Positions 59,881 to 64,000 of a stretch of DNA of 64,000 nt are shown in pieces; positions within the stretch are counted from its first letter, which is position 1, and every line of letters begins with the position of its first letter. The stretch is from CAINVV01 sp963663005 (lineage in GTDB: Bacteria; Bacteroidota; Bacteroidia; Bacteroidales; Prolixibacteraceae), in assembly GCA_963663005.2 (NCBI GenBank), contig CAXXHH010000003.1, positions 1,008,716-1,072,715 of the forward strand, in the 5' to 3' direction. The translations under genes and the position numbers were made by a program. The notes under the pieces are model-generated. The model was given only the letters and a program-made list of their open reading frames with translations, had not been told where the DNA came from and searched no databases.

Positions 59881-61866
59881 ATGGAATTTTCAGTGCTAAA
59901 AGATATCGTCATCATTTTTGCACTTTCTTCGCTGGTAAACTTCCTGTTTACCAAGATTAAAGTTCCGACTATCATTGGCTATCTTTTGACGGGAGTAATC
60001 GTCGGACCAAAATTACTGGGTATCATCAAGGCACCACAGGAAATTGAACTGATGGCCGAAATCGGGGTCGTTCTCCTGCTTTTTATGATCGGGATGGAGT
60101 TTTCCCTCAACCATCTCTTTAAGATACGACGAAGGGTATTCTTGGGCGGATTCCTGCAGCTCTCCCTAACAACCTTGTTTACCACCATTCTCATTAATGC
60201 CTATGCCCTGGACTGGAAAGCATCCCTGTTCATCGGATTTTTGACAGCCTTAAGCAGTACGGCGGTTGTGCTAAAAATCCTCCAGGATCGTTCGGAAATA
60301 ACCTCAAACTATGGAAGAACAGTGCTGGGTATCCTGATATTTCAGGATATTGTACTGGTTCCATTAATGCTTTTCACTCCATTCTTAAGTGGAGGAGAAA
60401 TAGACTACAAAGGACAACTTTCACTCCTCGCGCTAAAGTCGGTCCTGATCATCGGATTTTTGTATGTTGGCAATCGCTGGATAATGCCCCGCCTGCTGCA
60501 TCTCATCGCCATGACCCGCAACCAGGAGTTATTCATGATGATCGTGTTGCTGATATGCCTGTCTGTTGCACTTCTGACTTATCAAATGGGTATGCCGCTT
60601 GCCTTTGGCGCCTTCCTTGCGGGATTGATGATTTCCGAGTCGGAATACAGCCACAACGCTTTCGGAAATCTCATCACCTTCCGGGACACCTTTACCAGCT
60701 TCTTTTTTGTCTCCATAGGGATGCTCCTCGACCTTTCCTTCGTTAGCGGGCATCTTGCCATTGTAATCGCAGCAGTAATAGCAGTGATTACCTTGAAATT
60801 TATTGTGGGGAGCTTAACGGCATTTTTGCTGGGACACACGTTCAGGGGTACCGTCCTGGTAGGTATTGCCCTGAGTCAGGTTGGGGAATTTTCGTTCATT
60901 TTAGCAAAGCTTGGAAAAGATTTCACCATTCTGGACGACTTCTACTACCAGATTTTCCTGGCAGTGGCCATAATTACGATGTCCATCTCACCGTTCTTCA
61001 TCATGCTCGGATCTCGAATTACAAAAGTCTTGTTGCGAATACCCTTCCCGAAATGGGTGATCGAAGGACTCTTCCCCTTGAAACAAATTGAGATTCCCGA
61101 TCTGCAAAATCATCTCGTTCTTATCGGGAAAGATTCGAGGGCGCTCAATCTTTCGAAGATGGCCATGCACCATAATCTTCCCTATGTATCCATCATTTTC
61201 GATCCGGAGATAGCCAGAAAAAGGCAGGAGAAAGGAGAAACAGTGGTCTATGGAGACGCCTTCAACCTTCCGATTCTGGAAAAAGCTCACGTGGCAAGCG
61301 CCCACGTGGTGGTGATATCTATCGGAAAATTAGATATTCTGAAGATTATTATTGGTAAAGTCAGGCAGCTAAACAAACACGCCTCTATTGTTGTCAGAAC
61401 GCGTCATATTGAAGACATTGAGGCATTATACAAGATTGGTGCAACGCAGGTTATTCCGGAGGAGTTTGAGACTGCAATCGATCTTTTTGAGCGGGTGATG
61501 GCCAATTTTCTTTTACCCAGAAACGAAATTGATCTGACCATTGACCGAATCCGAAACGACCATTACGGAATCTTTTTGGAAGAGAACGGGGGCAGTAAAT
61601 TCAATATCTCCAAAGATATACCAGACATTGAGATAATCCCGCTGGAAGTAATGAAAGATTCCGCTATCATTGGGAAGTCGCTGGTGGAAAGTCAGCTGAG
61701 GCAAAACTTCGGCATTACGCTGGTTGCCCTCAAACGTGATCAAAAGGTACTCGATCACCCAAAACCTTCCCTGATATTCTGCCAGGGAGACGTGGCCTAT
61801 GTTCTGGGCAAATCAGAACAGATCTCCAAAGCCGGAGAATTGTTTATGACCGCGAAGCAAGGATAG
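59881..61866 (+). CDS. CPA2-family cation:proton antiporter with TrkA domains (KefB/C-like)
   Basis: 661 residues. About 12 membrane helices in residues 1-385 include GYLLTGVIVGPKLLG, LLLFMIGMEFSLN and ALSSTAVVLKIL, which are CPA2 exchanger signatures. A TrkA-N regulatory domain (about 412-530; NHLVLIGKDSRALNLSKMA, with a degenerate glycine motif) and a TrkA-C domain (about 570-655) follow. It probably exchanges K+ or Na+ for protons under nucleotide control. ATG 59881 is the first residue of the first helix region. The 3' end overlaps the convergent NTPase frame by 23 bases. Confidence 0.92.
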   Translation: MEFSVLKDIVIIFALSSLVNFLFTKIKVPTIIGYLLTGVIVGPKLLGIIKAPQEIELMAEIGVVLLLFMIGMEFSLNHLFKIRRRVFLGGFLQLSLTTLFTTILINAYALDWKASLFIGFLTALSSTAVVLKILQDRSEITSNYGRTVLGILIFQDIVLVPLMLFTPFLSGGEIDYKGQLSLLALKSVLIIGFLYVGNRWIMPRLLHLIAMTRNQELFMMIVLLICLSVALLTYQMGMPLAFGAFLAGLMISESEYSHNAFGNLITFRDTFTSFFFVSIGMLLDLSFVSGHLAIVIAAVIAVITLKFIVGSLTAFLLGHTFRGTVLVGIALSQVGEFSFILAKLGKDFTILDDFYYQIFLAVAIITMSISPFFIMLGSRITKVLLRIPFPKWVIEGLFPLKQIEIPDLQNHLVLIGKDSRALNLSKMAMHHNLPYVSIIFDPEIARKRQEKGETVVYGDAFNLPILEKAHVASAHVVVISIGKLDILKIIIGKVRQLNKHASIVVRTRHIEDIEALYKIGATQVIPEEFETAIDLFERVMANFLLPRNEIDLTIDRIRNDHYGIFLEENGGSKFNISKDIPDIEIIPLEVMKDSAIIGKSLVESQLRQNFGITLVALKRDQKVLDHPKPSLIFCQGDVAYVLGKSEQISKAGELFMTAKQG

Positions 61867-62350
61867 TGTTTGCGACAAGTTCGGCAGGGTCTTTCGAAAG
61901 ATCGAAGACAACGACATCCCCAACATTCCATTTCCGGATGATTTTCTGCACAAGCGCTTGCCGCACAACCCAAAGCTGAGGCACAGATTCGCTGGAAATT
62001 AATTGCTCAATGGCTCCGGCCCAACCTTGGTTCTTCACCTCCAGCGGACCGATTTCATCGATAACTACTAATGGGCAACCTTCAAGATGTTTCGGATCAA
62101 GTATTCGATTTCCAAACTGTAGCGCCTCCGGATTAAAATAATAACGACCTGCCACTTGCCAGCCCTCCTGATAGGTGGTGCTGCCCAATAGAATGGAATC
62201 TGCTGATTTTAGATCGACCAGCGTAAATCCGGACCGAATTTTTTCCTTCTCGTTACCAACAGCGATGAATCCGCCAGGAAAGAAGCCCTGCTGCCTGATC
62301 AGGTCTACCACCGTCATCAAAAATGTTGTTTTCCCCGCTTCCCACATCAC
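61844..62350 (-). pseudogene. 3' part of a frameshifted membrane/NTPase gene: THEP1-like NTPase domain
   Basis: About 168 residues of nucleoside-triphosphatase (NTPase_1/THEP1-like) sequence in a frame offset by one from the upstream part. The Walker A lysine region reads AGKTTFLMTVVDLI here, while the preceding GDVGSG is in the other frame. Walker B is LVVIDEIGPLE (about residue 93). Removing one G from the GGGG run (plus-strand CCCC at 62333-62336) would restore GDVGSGKTTF and join both parts into about 574 residues. No separate start signal is seen, so this piece is unlikely to be made on its own. Confidence 0.7.
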
Positions 62351-63569
62351 CCGTCAGAATGAAGATGGGTGGCTGTTTTTTTTGCTCCTCCTGAAAGAGT
62401 TCTATCAAATTCCGGGCGTTGCTCAAAAGATGAGACAGGAGGCTCGACGGATTGAGAATACTCAGCTTAGAGCGGGACAATGACGTGAGCAGGTCGGGAA
62501 GCACACCAAATGCTAATCTGAGAGACTGGTATAAATCAGCCAAACCCTGTTTGTAGAGAACAGTTTTTACCAGTGGGTTTTTTAGTTCTACACTGATGGC
62601 TGCGAATCCGATGATTAACAGAAAGGCTCTGAAAACCATTACTGATCCGATTACCCACCCGCTTTCTCCATTCGAAGTCTCACCGGCAAAGAGATCCAAA
62701 ACCAAAACAGAACTAAATACGATAAACAGAAATTGTAACCAGACAGATACCTTTCTCAGGCGACGAAGTGAACCGGGATACCTGTAAATGCAAAAACTGG
62801 TATAAATTAGTGCGATGACACCAGCGGCGAGATAATCACTCAGGTTGAGCAACCACAATACGCCAGTCATCGATACCAGATGTACAAGAATAAGAAGGGT
62901 CGAATAACTTTGTCTCTCCTGGATTCCTAACAACACATTATCATTTCTGATTTTAAATGCGTGCCCAACTTCGCCGGAGCCCTCTCTTTTTTTAAAATTG
63001 GTTCCAACCCAAAATCCGGATAGCGACGCGAAAACCCCAAAAGAGAAATATACACCAGCCAAAATCCAGATCAGATCCATCGGCTGAGCGTTCGGTATCT
63101 TCAGCTGTTTGGCTGCATAATGGTAAAGAGAGTCGAGGATTCTGACAAAATCGAATCCGTATAAAATCAGCAGTGTAAAAAACTTGTGGATAATCGCGCT
63201 GATAGCAGTAATGCCGCCTCCAACAATCATACCCACCATATTCCGGCCTAACAGCATTAACATCAGTTCGAACAATAACGACTCCGTGATGATACCGACC
63301 ATTGGTCCGATAATAATTGCGCTGGGCGAAATTGATTTCATCAACGCACAGATAATCCCGGCCCGCCAAATCAGTCCGCCCTCATTCCAAAGTCTGGTAA
63401 ATGCTGAAAGAAGAAATATTGCAAAGAGTGTAAGAATTGTTCCCGAAAATGGAATCTGGAGATTGTGCAAAAAACTACCGGCCACGATTTCTACCGAAGC
63501 CCATAAACTCCCGATTACGGAAGCCTTTAGCCAGATTGGATTGAGCGGGGAATGTCTGATTACTTCCAT
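62253..63569 (-). pseudogene. 5' part of the frameshifted membrane/NTPase gene
   Basis: 438 residues from ATG 63569; a TTG at 63584 is the alternative. Eight or more hydrophobic helices fill residues about 10-310 and resemble an ECF-type S component (IVAGSFLHNLQIPFSGTILT) followed by an EcfT-like segment (RRLRKVSVWLQFLFIVFSS). At the C-terminus the Walker A motif starts (FILTGDVGSG) and then the frame runs into unrelated residues (ENNIFDDGGRPDQ). The break falls exactly inside a G homopolymer. Both parts are otherwise free of stops, so the mutation is recent or a sequencing error. Likely intact product: a membrane transporter-NTPase fusion. Confidence 0.7.
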
Positions 63570-63627
63570 GCAGGGGAGAAACAATTTCGATTAAAAAGCC
63601 ACAATAGTAAGCATTATTTTTATGCAC

Positions 63628-63662
63628 GAAAAAGCCCGTGAAGATAATCCACAGGCTTTTTC
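63628..63662. terminator. Terminator of the OmpP1-like gene
   Basis: GAAAAAGCCTGTG / CACGGGCTTTTTC on the minus strand, a 13-bp stem with one G-U pair and a 9-base loop. The A5/T5 ends make it usable on both strands. Confidence 0.85.
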
Positions 63663-63694
63663 AATTTTACGCCGGAAAGCTGAGGTTCTGGCAA

Positions 63695-64000
63695 TTATTT
63701 TCCACCGAAGTGATATCCCAAACCAATTGCAAATCCAAGGTTATGCTTTTTGTAGGTTTCGAAATAGCTGCCTACATCGGGATCTTTCAATAATTTGTTG
63801 GCGTTATCATAATTTGTGACAAGCATACCAAGATCGATCGTCAGGTTGGCCATTGGTTTCAGTTCAAAACCACCACCAAACGTGTTCGAATTGCTATAAT
63901 AGCTAAAATCGCTGTTAAACTGCTGATATACCCCCATTTGTGTATGAAGGTATCCCAAACTTACGGCAAAAGCCTTGCATATCTGGTACTGACCACCGAC
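63695..64000 (-). CDS. OmpP1/FadL-family outer-membrane porin, C-terminal end only
   Basis: 101 residues in frame from the right window edge to the stop. The alternating hydrophobic pattern and glycine/aromatic-rich strands (KAFAVSLGYLHTQMGVYQQF, GGGFELKPMANLTIDLGML, HNLGFAIGLGYHFGGK) match the last barrel strands of Bacteroidota OmpP1/FadL-type proteins, which take up hydrophobic compounds. The start lies outside the window. Confidence 0.78.
   Translation of the reverse strand, partial: VGGQYQICKAFAVSLGYLHTQMGVYQQFNSDFSYYSNSNTFGGGFELKPMANLTIDLGMLVTNYDNANKLLKDPDVGSYFETYKKHNLGFAIGLGYHFGGK

Noticed and set aside
62333..62336. Programmed -1 ribosomal frameshift at GGGGAAAAC
   Set aside because: The shift needed is +1, and the local codons do not make an X-XXY-YYZ slippery site in the zero frame.
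1..64000. Insertion sequences or prophage genes
   Set aside because: No transposase, integrase or phage structural protein was recognised; the only mobile-like unit is the GIY-YIG element.

Overview
The window is about 64 kb of a Bacteroidota chromosome at roughly 43 percent GC. The group is indicated by many promoters of the TTTG-N19-TAnnTTTG type, by families typical of the phylum (DUF5916, carboxypeptidase-regulatory-like domain proteins, patatin-BamA fusions, DUF4199, a SUI1-type eIF1 homologue, OmpP1/FadL porins) and by the near absence of Shine-Dalgarno motifs. An anaerobic or facultative Bacteroidales/Marinilabiliales-like organism is plausible (NfnAB, rhamnose use, glycoside hydrolases), but I cannot name a genus.

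Layout. 1-3.4 kb: the branched-chain amino acid operon ilvD-ilvB on the minus strand, headed by a Leu/Val/Ile-rich leader peptide and an attenuator. 3.6-7.8 kb: a minus-strand group with a patatin/BamA protein, a PBP4-type DD-peptidase and a 5'(3')-deoxyribonucleotidase-like protein. 8.1-11 kb: a secreted carboxypeptidase-regulatory-like protein and enolase. 11.2-11.85 kb: a small GIY-YIG nuclease gene inside 56-bp inverted repeats and hairpin repeats, resembling a REP/REPIN-type element. 11.9-13.2 kb: the queuosine pair queF-yhhQ behind a probable preQ1-I riboswitch. 13.3-18.4 kb: rhamnose transport and breakdown (rhaT, rhaA, a RhaE-like aldolase) plus a DUF1080-PHP fusion. 18.6-27.8 kb: Xaa-Pro aminopeptidase, then two large multi-PAS histidine kinases and an NtrC-type regulator. 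28-36.7 kb: a two-repeat secreted protein, an M14 peptidase, a Pls/PosA-type non-ribosomal peptide synthetase whose specificity code reads like lysine, and a BASS-family transporter. 37-46.5 kb: a mannoside/glycoprotein-directed group (DUF5916, GH2, GH125, a double-transglutaminase lipoprotein). 46.5-47.5 kb: about 1 kb without a protein gene, holding three tandem promoter-sRNA-terminator units separated by a perfect 18-bp palindrome and heptad repeats. 47.5-50.8 kb: SNF2 helicase and SUI1. 51-56 kb: nfnA-nfnB, a dihydroorotate-dehydrogenase-like gene and a LysM receptor-like protein. 56-58.1 kb: gapA, two tandem 42/43-residue lipoprotein-like peptides, and an SRP RNA-tRNA(Thr-Tyr-Gly-Thr) cluster. 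58.2-64 kb: DUF4199, a GT2, a CPA2 antiporter, a frameshifted membrane/NTPase gene and the end of an OmpP1-type porin gene.

The best candidates for something new are the triplicated sRNA locus, the GIY-YIG/inverted-repeat element with a covarying hairpin, the predicted poly-lysine-type synthetase beside a BASS transporter, and the twin micro-lipoproteins sitting where tuf lies in the classical Thr-Tyr-Gly-Thr tRNA operon. The two cis-regulatory RNAs (ilv attenuator, preQ1 riboswitch) are new here only as local assignments. All functional statements come from reading the sequence; no database search was run.
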